The notes beneath the pieces are model-generated. The model did not search any database. It saw only the letters and a list, made by a program, of their open reading frames with translations, and was not told the DNA's origin. From Acrocarpospora pleiomorpha (lineage in GTDB: Bacteria; Actinomycetota; Actinomycetes; Streptosporangiales; Streptosporangiaceae), in contig NZ_BLAF01000022.1 of NCBI RefSeq assembly GCF_009687885.1, forward strand, positions 62,001 to 126,000: a DNA stretch of 64,000 nucleotides. The letters are read 5' to 3'. Below, in pieces: positions 41,394 through 49,700 of this stretch (position 1 is its first letter; the number at the start of each line of letters is the position of its first letter). The translations under genes were made by a program, and so were the position numbers.

Positions 41394-41804
41394 TCAATGA
41401 CTCTTGTGGCTGCCGCCGTTTTCGACCGGGTCTAGGCGGAAGGCCGGATGGTCGGTTGAGCTGGGCATTTGGTCGAAGAAGCGTTGTACCTGCCATCGGT
41501 CCCGATAGACGGCGACAATGTGTGACCGCTGCTCCTCGGACAGCTCTACCGCCAGGTACGCCTGCCGCCTACCCCGTCTTCGGATGGTGCAACGCTCGGC
41601 GGTACGGAGATTGCGCACCCAATGGGTCTGACCCCGCATGGAGACCACATACCGATTTCCGGCGAATTCGAGCACGTTGACCGGGACGCGTTGGAGGGTG
41701 CCGGTCTGGCGTCGTGCGACATCGAGGGTGCTGGCCATTCCCAGCCATCGAATCAGGGGGTTGACCACATGTACGGTGAACCACCCCGGACGCTGGTAAC
41801 TCAC
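41394..41804 (-). CDS. deazaflavin (F420)-dependent nitroreductase-family protein (DUF385)
   Basis: 136-residue split-barrel protein. RVPVNVLEFAGNRYVVSMRGQTHWVRNLRTAERC is the core of DUF385/F420H2-dependent nitroreductases such as Ddn, with the W-V-R-N-L motif that contacts the cofactor. GTG 41804 overlaps the stop of the upstream SDR (GTGA), so the two are coupled and may act on the same carbonyl or quinone compound. It supports an F420-making actinobacterium. The substrate is unknown. Confidence 0.82.
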   Translation of the reverse strand: MSYQRPGWFTVHVVNPLIRWLGMASTLDVARRQTGTLQRVPVNVLEFAGNRYVVSMRGQTHWVRNLRTAERCTIRRRGRRQAYLAVELSEEQRSHIVAVYRDRWQVQRFFDQMPSSTDHPAFRLDPVENGGSHKSH

Positions 41805-42544
41805 CAGGGCACCTGGCCGTCGTCGTTGAAGAAGCCGCCGGTGGGGCCGTCGGGGCCGAGGGTGGCAAGGCGTACGGCGATGGCGGCGCCCTGGGCGGCG
41901 GTGCGGTGGACGGGGACGCCGGTCGGTCTGGTGAGGTCGGTGTCGCAGCCGCCGGGGTCGGCGGCGTTGACGAGGATGCCGGCCTCGCGGAGGTCTTTGG
42001 CGTATTGCACGGTCAGGGCGTTGAGTGCGGTTTTGGAGGGGGCGTACCCGGCTAATCCTGGGAGCCAGGCCATCGGACCGCCGGGGGCGTGGGCGGTCAG
42101 CGAGCCGACGCTGCTGGAGATGTTGACGATCCTGGGGGCGGGGGAGCGGGTCAGGAGGGGGAGCATGGCGTTGGTCACCGTGATGACGCCGAAGACGTTG
42201 GTGTCGAATACCTCGCGTATCGCGTCGAGGCTGGCGGTGCTGGGTGACTGCTGGGTGAGGCTCCCGGAGATCCCGGCGTTGTTGATCAATACGTCGAGGT
42301 GGCCGAAGCGTTGTTCGATCTGTGCGGCGGCGGTCGTGGCCGTGTCCGGGCGGGTGACGTCGAGTGTGATCGGGTGGGCGTCGGCGCCGGTGGATCGCAG
42401 TGCCTCGGCCGCCTTGCCGCCGCGGTCCGGATCTCTGGCCGCGAGCAGGACTGTCATGCCCAGCGCGGCGAGTTGAGTGGCGATCTCGTACCCAATGCCC
42501 TTGTTCGCGCCGGTCACGAGGGCGACCTTGGTGTCGGTTGTCAT
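41801..42544 (-). CDS. short-chain dehydrogenase/reductase
   Basis: About 247-residue SDR with T-G-A-N-K-G-I-G cofactor motif, N-N-A-G-I, a serine in NISSSVGS and the catalytic Y-A-P-S-K. This form, with the extra GGPMAWLPGLAG segment before the tyrosine, is common in actinobacterial carbonyl-reductase-like SDRs next to LysR genes. ATG 42544 is used; GTG 42550 is also in frame. A LysR gene is divergently transcribed 70 bases away and probably controls it together with the F420-type protein. Confidence 0.88.
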   Translation of the reverse strand: MTTDTKVALVTGANKGIGYEIATQLAALGMTVLLAARDPDRGGKAAEALRSTGADAHPITLDVTRPDTATTAAAQIEQRFGHLDVLINNAGISGSLTQQSPSTASLDAIREVFDTNVFGVITVTNAMLPLLTRSPAPRIVNISSSVGSLTAHAPGGPMAWLPGLAGYAPSKTALNALTVQYAKDLREAGILVNAADPGGCDTDLTRPTGVPVHRTAAQGAAIAVRLATLGPDGPTGGFFNDDGQVPW

Positions 42545-42601
42545 GATCACACGACACCATGGAGTAGGCGCGGAGGGCCAAGACCAGCTCGATCACAAGC
42601 G

Positions 42602-42616
42602 ATACCCTGGGGGTAT
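42602..42616. promoter_or_regulatory. LysR-type palindrome overlapping the regulator start
   Basis: ATACCC-TGG-GGGTAT, with perfect 6-bp arms, in the LysR/SDR divergent gap. Its right end runs into the LysR start codon at 42615. LysR proteins bind such T-N11-A palindromes, so both autoregulation and control of the SDR promoter are expected. Confidence 0.6.
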
Positions 42617-43499
42617 GGATGCTCGCGAGCTTGCCTATTTCGTGGCGGTTGCCGAGGAGTTGAACTTCAGCCGGGCGGCGGAGCGCCTCGGTATCGCGCA
42701 GCCGCCTCTCTCCAGGGCCGTCAAGCAGCTCGAACGTCGTCTGGGCGTGGTGTTGCTGGAGCGGACCAGCCGGAGGGTCACGCTCACGGCGGCGGGGCAG
42801 GTGTTGCTCGAGGAGGGGAGGCGGGCCCTGGACGGGCTGGCGGCGGCTGCTCGTCGGGCACAGCGGGCGGGACGGCAGGATCCCAGGCTGGTCCTGGTGG
42901 CGAAAGCCGTCGGCGACGGTGGCATGATGCCGGACATCCTGGCCGCCTACGAGCGCGAACCGGACGCGATCCCCGTCGAGGTGCTGTTCTGCGGGTTCGG
43001 CGAGCACGCGGCCTTGCTGCGCGGCGGTTTCGCCGACGTTGGGCTGCTGCATGGCCGGCCTGACCTGACGGGGCTCGACTCGGAGGACTTGCTGGTCGAG
43101 AGCCAGATCGCCGTCCTGCCGGCTCGTCATCGGTTGGCCGGAAAGGAGGCGGTGACCTTGGCGGACCTGGAAGGTGAGGTCTTGCCGCGCTGGGCGGGCC
43201 TGCCCCAGGGCGGCGGCCCCGAAGTGCGTGACGCCGGGCAGTTGATGCAGCTCATCGTGATGGGGCGGACCATCGCCGTCCTGCCGGAGTCCGCTCGTGC
43301 CTACCTGGGCGGCGACGTGGTGTGCGTGCCCGTTCTCGACGCGCCGCCGATCACCATGATGATCGCCTGGCCGGAGCAGAGCCGGTCACCGGCCCTCGCC
43401 GCTTTCGTCCGCGCGGCGACCGACGTGGCCGCCCGCCGTGGTGAGAGGTGGGAGCCCGGACGGCTCCCCGCCGACCTCGAAACGGTGCGAAACCCCTGA
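42615..43499 (+). CDS. LysR-family transcriptional regulator
   Basis: 294-residue LysR protein. The N-terminal helix-turn-helix covers LAYFVAVAEELNFSRAAERLGIAQPPLSRAVKQLERRLG, followed by the linker helix and a two-lobe periplasmic-binding-like effector domain to the C-terminus. The start ATG 42615 overlaps its own candidate operator. It is divergent from the SDR/F420-type pair, which is the classic LysR arrangement, and tail-to-tail with the large WD40 regulator 16 bases away. Confidence 0.88.
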   Translation: MDARELAYFVAVAEELNFSRAAERLGIAQPPLSRAVKQLERRLGVVLLERTSRRVTLTAAGQVLLEEGRRALDGLAAAARRAQRAGRQDPRLVLVAKAVGDGGMMPDILAAYEREPDAIPVEVLFCGFGEHAALLRGGFADVGLLHGRPDLTGLDSEDLLVESQIAVLPARHRLAGKEAVTLADLEGEVLPRWAGLPQGGGPEVRDAGQLMQLIVMGRTIAVLPESARAYLGGDVVCVPVLDAPPITMMIAWPEQSRSPALAAFVRAATDVAARRGERWEPGRLPADLETVRNP

Positions 43500-43515
43500 C
43501 CTGGTGTATGTCCCG

Positions 43516-46500
43516 TCAACAGGTGGGCCGGTAGTCCTCGGTCGGGAGGTAGGTGGCCCACTCGTTTTGGGTGAGGTCGCGGCCGATCTCCCGGCAGAGC
43601 TTCCCGATTATCGAATCGGGTCGCAGCGACCAGTGGATGATCTTGCCGTCGTCTCCTCCGGAGATCAGGTCGTGGTCGCCGCTGAAGGCCAGGCCCTTGA
43701 TCGGGGCTGTGTGGCCGGTGAGGGTGGCCGTCAGCGTGCTGGACGGGACGTCCCAGATGGTGATCGTGTGATCGTCGCCCGCGGCCGCGAGGGTGTGGCC
43801 GCCGGGGCTGAAGGCGAGGGCCTGGATCGGGGCGGTGTGTCCGGTGAGCGTGGAGTACGGGCCTCCGGTCCGCGTGTCCCACAACTTGACCGTCCGGTCT
43901 GCTCCCGCTGTGGCGATCAGCTTGCCGTCCGGGCTGAAGGCGACATCGAGCACCGACCCCTGCCTGGTCCTGAAGTCGTGGATCGCCCGATTCTGGGCCA
44001 GGTCCCAGACGATGAGATCTCCGGCGGGGCTGGTGCTGGCGAGCAGTGGTTCGCGCGGGCTGAACGCCAGCGCGGAGGCGATGTACGCGGGACCGGGAAA
44101 CGGCACCTGGCGTGGATTCTCCACATCCTGAACATCCCACCGGACCCGCCCGAGCGCGGCCGCCGCGAGAAAACGCCCATGCGGATCGAAGTCGATGTCG
44201 GTGGAGGCGCCGAGCCCCTGGTATGACATCGTGGCGAGCTTCCGCTTGCTGTCGACGTCCCAGACGATGACCGTGTGGCTGCGGGTGATGGCCGCGAGCC
44301 GGTGACCGTCCGGGCTGAAGGCGACGGCCCGGACATGATCGGGATGGTCGCCGAGCGTGGCGATCGGATTCCCGTACAGGTCCCACAGCCCGACGGTCCC
44401 GTCGCTGCTCGCCGACGCGACGATCCGGCCGTCCGGGCTGACCCTGACGTCGTTCACGGCCCCGCTGTGCCCGCTGAACGGGGGCCGTGCCCGCTCGCGG
44501 ACCACGATGGTCCGCCCGAATCCGGCCGAGGCGAGCATGGAGCCGTCGGCGCTGAAGGCGAGGGACATCGTTTCGGTGATGCTTCTGTCCTGGTAGCTCT
44601 CGACGGCCTGGCGTCGCGCGACGTCCCAGACGGTGATCAGGCCGTTCTCGTCGGCGACGGCGATCCGGCCGGCGACGGGCGCGGAGATGTCCCAGGCGTA
44701 CGGCGACCGTTTGGGCAGCTCGGACAGCAGAGTCGCACCGTCGTGACCGATCCTCCAGAACCCAATCCCGTGATAGGGCGAGGCCGTGGCGAGGGTGCCG
44801 GTGGTGGAATCGAAGGCCACCCGGTGGACATGCTCGGGGCCAAAAGCGGCGATCTTTGCCCTGGAGGTGACGTCCCACACGACGGGTTTCTCGATTCCGC
44901 CGGTGGCCGACACGAGAAATGCCTGGTCGGGACTGAATGCCAGCGCCGCGATCTCTTCCCGGTGCCCTTTCAGCGTGTACCGGTTCCCGCTGGGCAGGTC
45001 CCGCACCTCGAACGCGCCCTCGCCCACGCCGAAGGCGATCTTCTTGCCGTCGGGGCTCAGCGCCAGCGCGTCGGTGAGCTTGTCCGCTGTCTGCCGGAAC
45101 ACCGGCCGGCCGGTGTTCAGATCCCACACGAACACCGAGCCCTTGGTCGCCACGACGCCCGGCTCCCTGGCGATGGAGGCCAGCAGCCTGCCGTCGCTGC
45201 TGAAGGCCACCTTCCGCGCGTACACGCCGGCTGTCCCGGCGAGTGCCGCGTGCTCGACGAAGCTCGCGACGCGCGTGCCGCGGCGTGGATCCCAGAGGGT
45301 GACCACCCCGTCGGTGCCCGCCGAGGCCAGCCGCGAGCCGTCCGGACTGAACCCGACCCCGAAGATCACCGGCCCGTCGGCGTTGAGCTCGATCCGGCGG
45401 GGCGCCGCGGCAGCGAGGCTGAGCAGGCCGCCTCGCGTCTCGGTCTCCGGATCGAGCCGGAACGCGGTGATCGCCAGCAGCCCGGCCAGATCGGGATCGG
45501 TGCTGAGGAGCGATCTGGCCTTCAACGACAGCTGCCGGGCCAGGGCGACTCCCTGCTGGCGGCCGGCCTCCTGCCCTTGCCGTACGGCTACCACCCCGCC
45601 GAGCAGGGCGAGCAGGAACAGCGCCGCCATCCCGGCCAGCAGGCGTTGCAGGAGCCGGGTACGGCGCCTGGTCGTGGTGCGCTCGCTCTCCTCCAGCGCG
45701 CCGCTGTCCCGCAGGAAGGCGCTTTCGACGTTGTTCAGCTCCTGCGGGTGATCCTCCGCCCAGGTCCTGGCGGCCAGCAGCTGGACGCCTCGATACAGCG
45801 CGCCGGAATCGCGCCCCAGTTCCTGCCACGTCTGCGCGGCGTCGGTGAGCCGCCGGTGCACGAACAGGTTCTCGCGGTCGTCGGTCAGCCAGCGGTGCAA
45901 CCGGGGCCAGGCCCGGATCAGCGCTTCGTGCGCCACGTCCACCGTGTCCTCGCTGAGGACGACCAGCCGCGCGGCCGCGATCCGGTCCAGCACGTCCGAG
46001 GTGAGCTCCGGGTGGGCCAGGCCGACGAGCTCGGTCCGGGAGATGGGCCGCCTGGTGTCCTCGGTGCCGTCCCCCAGCGCGGTCAGCCGCACGAAGATCC
46101 TGCGCGCGGCCTGCTGCTCCGCCGGGGCGAGCTCGTCGTAGACCCGTTCCGCGCTCTGCGCGATGGCTCCGCGCACTCCCCCTGCCGCCTGGTAGGCCGA
46201 CAGCGTGAGACTCGGTCCGGTGCGGTTCCGCCAGGTCTCCAGGAGCGCGTGGGAGACCAGCGGCAGGCAGCCCGGTTCCTCGGCGGCGTCGGCCAGGACC
46301 GTGGCCAGCAGGCTGGGTTCCACGGTGAGGCCGGCCTGGGCGGCGGGCCGTACCACGATCTCCTGCAGGTCGGCGGGCGACATCGGTCCGACGAGCAGCT
46401 GGGCTTCGCCGCCCAGCGCCTCGACCAGGGCCGGATGCTGGGTCAGGTGGGCGAGGAAGTCTGCTCGTACGCCGAGGACGAGAACGGTGCCCGACAGCCC

Positions 46501-47661
46501 CAGCAGGGCCTCGACGAAACGGCGCCGTTCCCCGTCGTCGGCGCACAGCGTGAAGATCTCCTCGAACTGGTCCACCACCAGCAGCGGGTGGCCGTTCAGG
46601 GCGGCGCTCAAAGCGCCGGGGTCGTCGTCAGGATCGTCGCCGGACACCTTCGTCACCAGGTCGGCCAGCGTGTCCATCGGGTGCTCGCCCGGCGTCATGA
46701 TCAGCCCTTGGGCGTACCGTCCCAGCAGCCCGGCGCGCAGCAGGGAGGACTTGCCGCTGCCCGACGCCCCGAACACGCCGACCACCGGCAGGCGGCCGAC
46801 CAGATCGTGGAGCCGGTCGACCAGGTGGGAGCGGCCGAAGAACCACGCTTCGTCCTCCGGCTGGAACGCCATCAGCCCCCGGTACGGGCAGTCGTCCGCC
46901 TCCTGCGGCGGCTGACCTAAATCGGGAAGGAGTTCCGCGTCACCGCGGAGCATCGCCTCGTGCAGCCGCTGGAGCACGGGGCCGGGTTCGATGCCGAGCT
47001 GAGCGTTCAGCAGCTCGCGGGTCTCCCGGAAGACCTCCAGCGCCTCGACCTGACGGCCGGACCGGTACAGCGCGAGCATGAGGTGCCCGCGCAGGCTCTC
47101 CCGGTAGGGATGCTCCCGGGTGAGATCGGCCAGCTCGGCGGCCACCTCGACGTGCCCGCCGAGACCGAGCTCGGCCTCCGCCAGCCGCTCGTGCACGGTG
47201 AGCCGCGCCTCCTCCAGCCGCCGCGCCTCCTCCGTGACGAGCGCGGAGTCGCCGAACTCCGTGAACGCGGGCCCCCGCCACAGGTTCAGCGCCGCGCGCA
47301 GCCGGTCCCGGGCCGAGTCGAGATCGCCGCGATCCAGCGCCGCGTTCCCCTGCGCCGCGAGGCTGCGGAAACGCGTCGCGTCGAGCGCGTCGGTGATGAT
47401 CGCATACCCGCCCGGCCGACCGGCCAGGACGTCGGCGCCGAACGTCCGCCGCAGCTGGTGTGCGTAAAGGTGGATGTTGCGGCGCGCGGACGCCGGCGGC
47501 TGGTCACCCCAGACGGCGGTGATCAGCCAGTCGATCGACACCGGCTGGCCGGCCTTGGACAGCAGCGCGGCCAGGGTGAGCTGCAGTTTTGGTGCTCCAC
47601 CGACCGGAATCAGCGGACCGTCGCGGGAGACGCTCAGCGGTCCGAGAACGTGAAATTCCAC
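43516..47661 (-). CDS. BTAD-domain regulator with STAND-like NTPase, membrane segment and 14 WD40 repeats
   Basis: 1381 residues. Residues 1-100 form an OmpR/SARP-type winged helix and about 100-245 a bacterial transcriptional activation domain. An NTPase follows with Walker A G-A-S-G-S-G-K-S-S (about 298-306) and Walker B L-L-V-V-D-Q-F-E-E. One hydrophobic helix near residue 690 (LLAGMAALFLLALLGGVVAV) is followed by about 14 WD40-type repeats, enough for two seven-bladed propellers. The DNA-binding head is thus probably tethered to the membrane, with the propellers on the other side. GTG 47661 has GGAG upstream. The signal and target genes are unknown. Confidence 0.88.
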   Translation of the reverse strand: MEFHVLGPLSVSRDGPLIPVGGAPKLQLTLAALLSKAGQPVSIDWLITAVWGDQPPASARRNIHLYAHQLRRTFGADVLAGRPGGYAIITDALDATRFRSLAAQGNAALDRGDLDSARDRLRAALNLWRGPAFTEFGDSALVTEEARRLEEARLTVHERLAEAELGLGGHVEVAAELADLTREHPYRESLRGHLMLALYRSGRQVEALEVFRETRELLNAQLGIEPGPVLQRLHEAMLRGDAELLPDLGQPPQEADDCPYRGLMAFQPEDEAWFFGRSHLVDRLHDLVGRLPVVGVFGASGSGKSSLLRAGLLGRYAQGLIMTPGEHPMDTLADLVTKVSGDDPDDDPGALSAALNGHPLLVVDQFEEIFTLCADDGERRRFVEALLGLSGTVLVLGVRADFLAHLTQHPALVEALGGEAQLLVGPMSPADLQEIVVRPAAQAGLTVEPSLLATVLADAAEEPGCLPLVSHALLETWRNRTGPSLTLSAYQAAGGVRGAIAQSAERVYDELAPAEQQAARRIFVRLTALGDGTEDTRRPISRTELVGLAHPELTSDVLDRIAAARLVVLSEDTVDVAHEALIRAWPRLHRWLTDDRENLFVHRRLTDAAQTWQELGRDSGALYRGVQLLAARTWAEDHPQELNNVESAFLRDSGALEESERTTTRRRTRLLQRLLAGMAALFLLALLGGVVAVRQGQEAGRQQGVALARQLSLKARSLLSTDPDLAGLLAITAFRLDPETETRGGLLSLAAAAPRRIELNADGPVIFGVGFSPDGSRLASAGTDGVVTLWDPRRGTRVASFVEHAALAGTAGVYARKVAFSSDGRLLASIAREPGVVATKGSVFVWDLNTGRPVFRQTADKLTDALALSPDGKKIAFGVGEGAFEVRDLPSGNRYTLKGHREEIAALAFSPDQAFLVSATGGIEKPVVWDVTSRAKIAAFGPEHVHRVAFDSTTGTLATASPYHGIGFWRIGHDGATLLSELPKRSPYAWDISAPVAGRIAVADENGLITVWDVARRQAVESYQDRSITETMSLAFSADGSMLASAGFGRTIVVRERARPPFSGHSGAVNDVRVSPDGRIVASASSDGTVGLWDLYGNPIATLGDHPDHVRAVAFSPDGHRLAAITRSHTVIVWDVDSKRKLATMSYQGLGASTDIDFDPHGRFLAAAALGRVRWDVQDVENPRQVPFPGPAYIASALAFSPREPLLASTSPAGDLIVWDLAQNRAIHDFRTRQGSVLDVAFSPDGKLIATAGADRTVKLWDTRTGGPYSTLTGHTAPIQALAFSPGGHTLAAAGDDHTITIWDVPSSTLTATLTGHTAPIKGLAFSGDHDLISGGDDGKIIHWSLRPDSIIGKLCREIGRDLTQNEWATYLPTEDYRPTC

Positions 47662-47890
47662 TCAACTCCGCCCCCATCGGATACCGCATGAAGAATCCTG
47701 GACGTCGCGTGGTCTGTCAATCGGTTCGATCATGGTAGGAGGCCACTGGCGGAAGAAAGATCTGATCCGGTACGGTCCAGCACGGTGGGCCTCTTCCGGT
47801 CGCCACGATGTTCCCGAGATTGCCGAACTCCTGGCGCGAGATGTGCCACCGTAACGCCGTACCGACGCTTTCATCAGAGGTCAAGGATCA

Positions 47891-49486
47891 ATGCTGCCCA
47901 CCACCAGACGTGGCTTTCTCGCGGGCACCGGAGGCCTGGTCGCGGCCGGGCTCACCTCCGCGAGCGCGGCCGAGACAGCGGCGGCGAAAGCCCGCACCCC
48001 GCGCAACTTCGTCATCATCCTCGCTGACGACATGGGCTGGGGTGAGATCGGACCCTACGGGCAGCAGAAGATCGTGACTCCCCACCTCGACCGGCTGGCG
48101 GCCGAGGGCGTCCGGTTCACCAGCGCGTATGCCGGGTCTTCACTGTGCGCGCCGTCCCGCTGCGCGCTGCTGACCGGCCTGCACGCCGGCCACGGAACCG
48201 TACGCGAGAATCCGGAGGGCGGACCGCAGCGCTCCCTCGTCGCCGCCGACTTCACGTTCGCGGACCTGGCCAGGATGGCCGGATACCGGACGGCCCTCAT
48301 GGGCAAGTGGGGGTTCGGCCCCGAAGCGCCGGGCCAGGTCTCCCATCCCAATGTCAGGGGATTCGACGAGTTCTTCGGCTATATCACCCACGCCCACGCC
48401 CACCAGTACTTTCCTTCCTACCTCTGGCACAACGGGGACAAGGTCGCGCTCGACGGCAAGACGTACGCGCCGGATCTGTTACGCGACAAGGCCGTCGCCT
48501 TCATCAAGGAGGCCGACGACCGCCCTTTTCTGCTGCACTTCGCCACCATCCTTCCGCACTCCCCGAGCCAGGTCCCCGGCGACAGCGGCCGGTACGCGAA
48601 TGAGCCGTGGACCCGTCCCAACCGCCGCCACGCCGCCCAGGTGACCTGGCTGGACTCGCACGTCGGCGACATCCTGCGCGCGCTCCAGGAGGCCGGAGTG
48701 GCCGACTCGACGCTGGTGCTGTTCACCGCCGACAACGGGCCGCACCACGAGAAGGGCGTCGACCCGGGGATTTTCAACTCCAACGGGCCGTTCCGCGGGG
48801 TCAAGCGCCAGCTCTACGACGGCGGCATCCGGGTGCCCATGATCGCCTGGTCGCCGTCCCTCACCCCGAAGGTCGTCCACGAGCCCGTGGCGTTGTGGGA
48901 CATCCTGCCGACGCTGGCCGATTTCGCGGGGGTCCCCGCCCCGGCCAACCTGGACGGGAAGTCGTTCCGGGGCCTGCTGACCGGCGGGCGATATGCCGGA
49001 CATCCGTTCCTGCTGTGGAACCGGCCGCGGAAGATGCAGGCCATCAGGCGCGGTCACTGGAAGCTGATCCGCTTCGCGCCGAACATCGCCGGGGCCGGGC
49101 CGGATGGCCGCATCGAGCTCTACGACCTGCGCGGTGACCGCGGCGAGCGGCACGACATTTCCGCGCGCAATCCGCAGCTGGTCGCCGAGCTCGTCGATCT
49201 CCTGGACCGGTCGATCGGGCCCGACCCGCGGGTGCCGTACGGGCTGCAGGTGCGGGAGGAGGGGAGCGAGGTGATGGTGACCCTGCACAACGGCTCGGCG
49301 TCGCCGTGGCGGAACGTGCGGCTGAGCCTGGACGCCTTCGAGAGCGAGCGTACGGATGCGCTGGAACCCGGGGAGGCGCTCACGGTGACGTTCGCCTTCA
49401 CCGGGGATGCCGCGAGAGGCCCCCTCCTCGCCCGCGCGAGATTCACTGCGAACGGCAAGAAGGTGACGTTCCAGGCGAAAGTATGA
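47891..49486 (+). CDS. Tat-exported sulfatase
   Basis: 531-residue arylsulfatase-family enzyme. The N-terminus carries a twin-arginine signal, T-R-R-G-F-L-A-G, with a hydrophobic stretch and A-S-A cleavage region near residue 26. The catalytic motif is C86-A-P-S-R90, whose cysteine is converted to formylglycine. Asp46/Asp47 in LADDMGWG and DNGPH supply metal ligands. AAGGA precedes ATG 47891. No formylglycine-generating enzyme gene is in the window. The last ~80 residues form a beta-rich C-terminal extension. It may release sulfate from a polysaccharide; the neighbouring CE15 esterase is also secreted. Confidence 0.88.
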   Translation: MLPTTRRGFLAGTGGLVAAGLTSASAAETAAAKARTPRNFVIILADDMGWGEIGPYGQQKIVTPHLDRLAAEGVRFTSAYAGSSLCAPSRCALLTGLHAGHGTVRENPEGGPQRSLVAADFTFADLARMAGYRTALMGKWGFGPEAPGQVSHPNVRGFDEFFGYITHAHAHQYFPSYLWHNGDKVALDGKTYAPDLLRDKAVAFIKEADDRPFLLHFATILPHSPSQVPGDSGRYANEPWTRPNRRHAAQVTWLDSHVGDILRALQEAGVADSTLVLFTADNGPHHEKGVDPGIFNSNGPFRGVKRQLYDGGIRVPMIAWSPSLTPKVVHEPVALWDILPTLADFAGVPAPANLDGKSFRGLLTGGRYAGHPFLLWNRPRKMQAIRRGHWKLIRFAPNIAGAGPDGRIELYDLRGDRGERHDISARNPQLVAELVDLLDRSIGPDPRVPYGLQVREEGSEVMVTLHNGSASPWRNVRLSLDAFESERTDALEPGEALTVTFAFTGDAARGPLLARARFTANGKKVTFQAKV

Positions 49487-49502
49487 CCCTTCCCAGGGAA
49501 AG

Positions 49503-49651
49503 CGAAAGTTTCGGGATAGCGAACCGTGCAGCAGGAACATGCCTAGCTTTCAGCTAGTTTCCGAAATGTTTCGGCGTCGTCATGGGCATATTTCCAGCTC
49601 AGGGGTGCGACGTAGAGAAACATTTCGGCGACTGCGTTGACGTGTTTCGAA
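49503..49651. promoter_or_regulatory. cluster of CGAAA/TTTCG palindromic elements upstream of the CE15 gene
   Basis: Four related elements occur: CGAAAGTTTCG (49503-49513), CCGAAATGTTTCGG (49561-49574), GAAACATTTCG (49617-49627) and GTTTCGAA (49644-49651). The first fits the CGAANGTTTCG form I recall for the Streptomyces xylanase regulator BxlR (LacI family). A LacI-type xylan- or hemicellulose-responsive repressor is inferred. A 6-bp CTAGCT/AGCTAG hairpin (49543-49557) lies among them. Confidence 0.55.
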
Positions 49652-49700
49652 CGGATTCCCAGACTGATCGCGAACCCCCCCACCCGGAAGGGAGAGCCTA

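Noticed and set aside
43301..46546. 1081-residue minus-strand open frame
   Set aside because: It is another frame of the WD40 regulator gene; composition is Arg/Pro-rich and no domain is seen. The true frame shows clear WD40 and Walker motifs.
44275..46920. 881-residue plus-strand open frame
   Set aside because: It is antisense to the BTAD/NTPase/WD40 gene, has no recognisable domain and reads as Gly/Arg/Pro-rich shadow sequence of a GC-rich gene.
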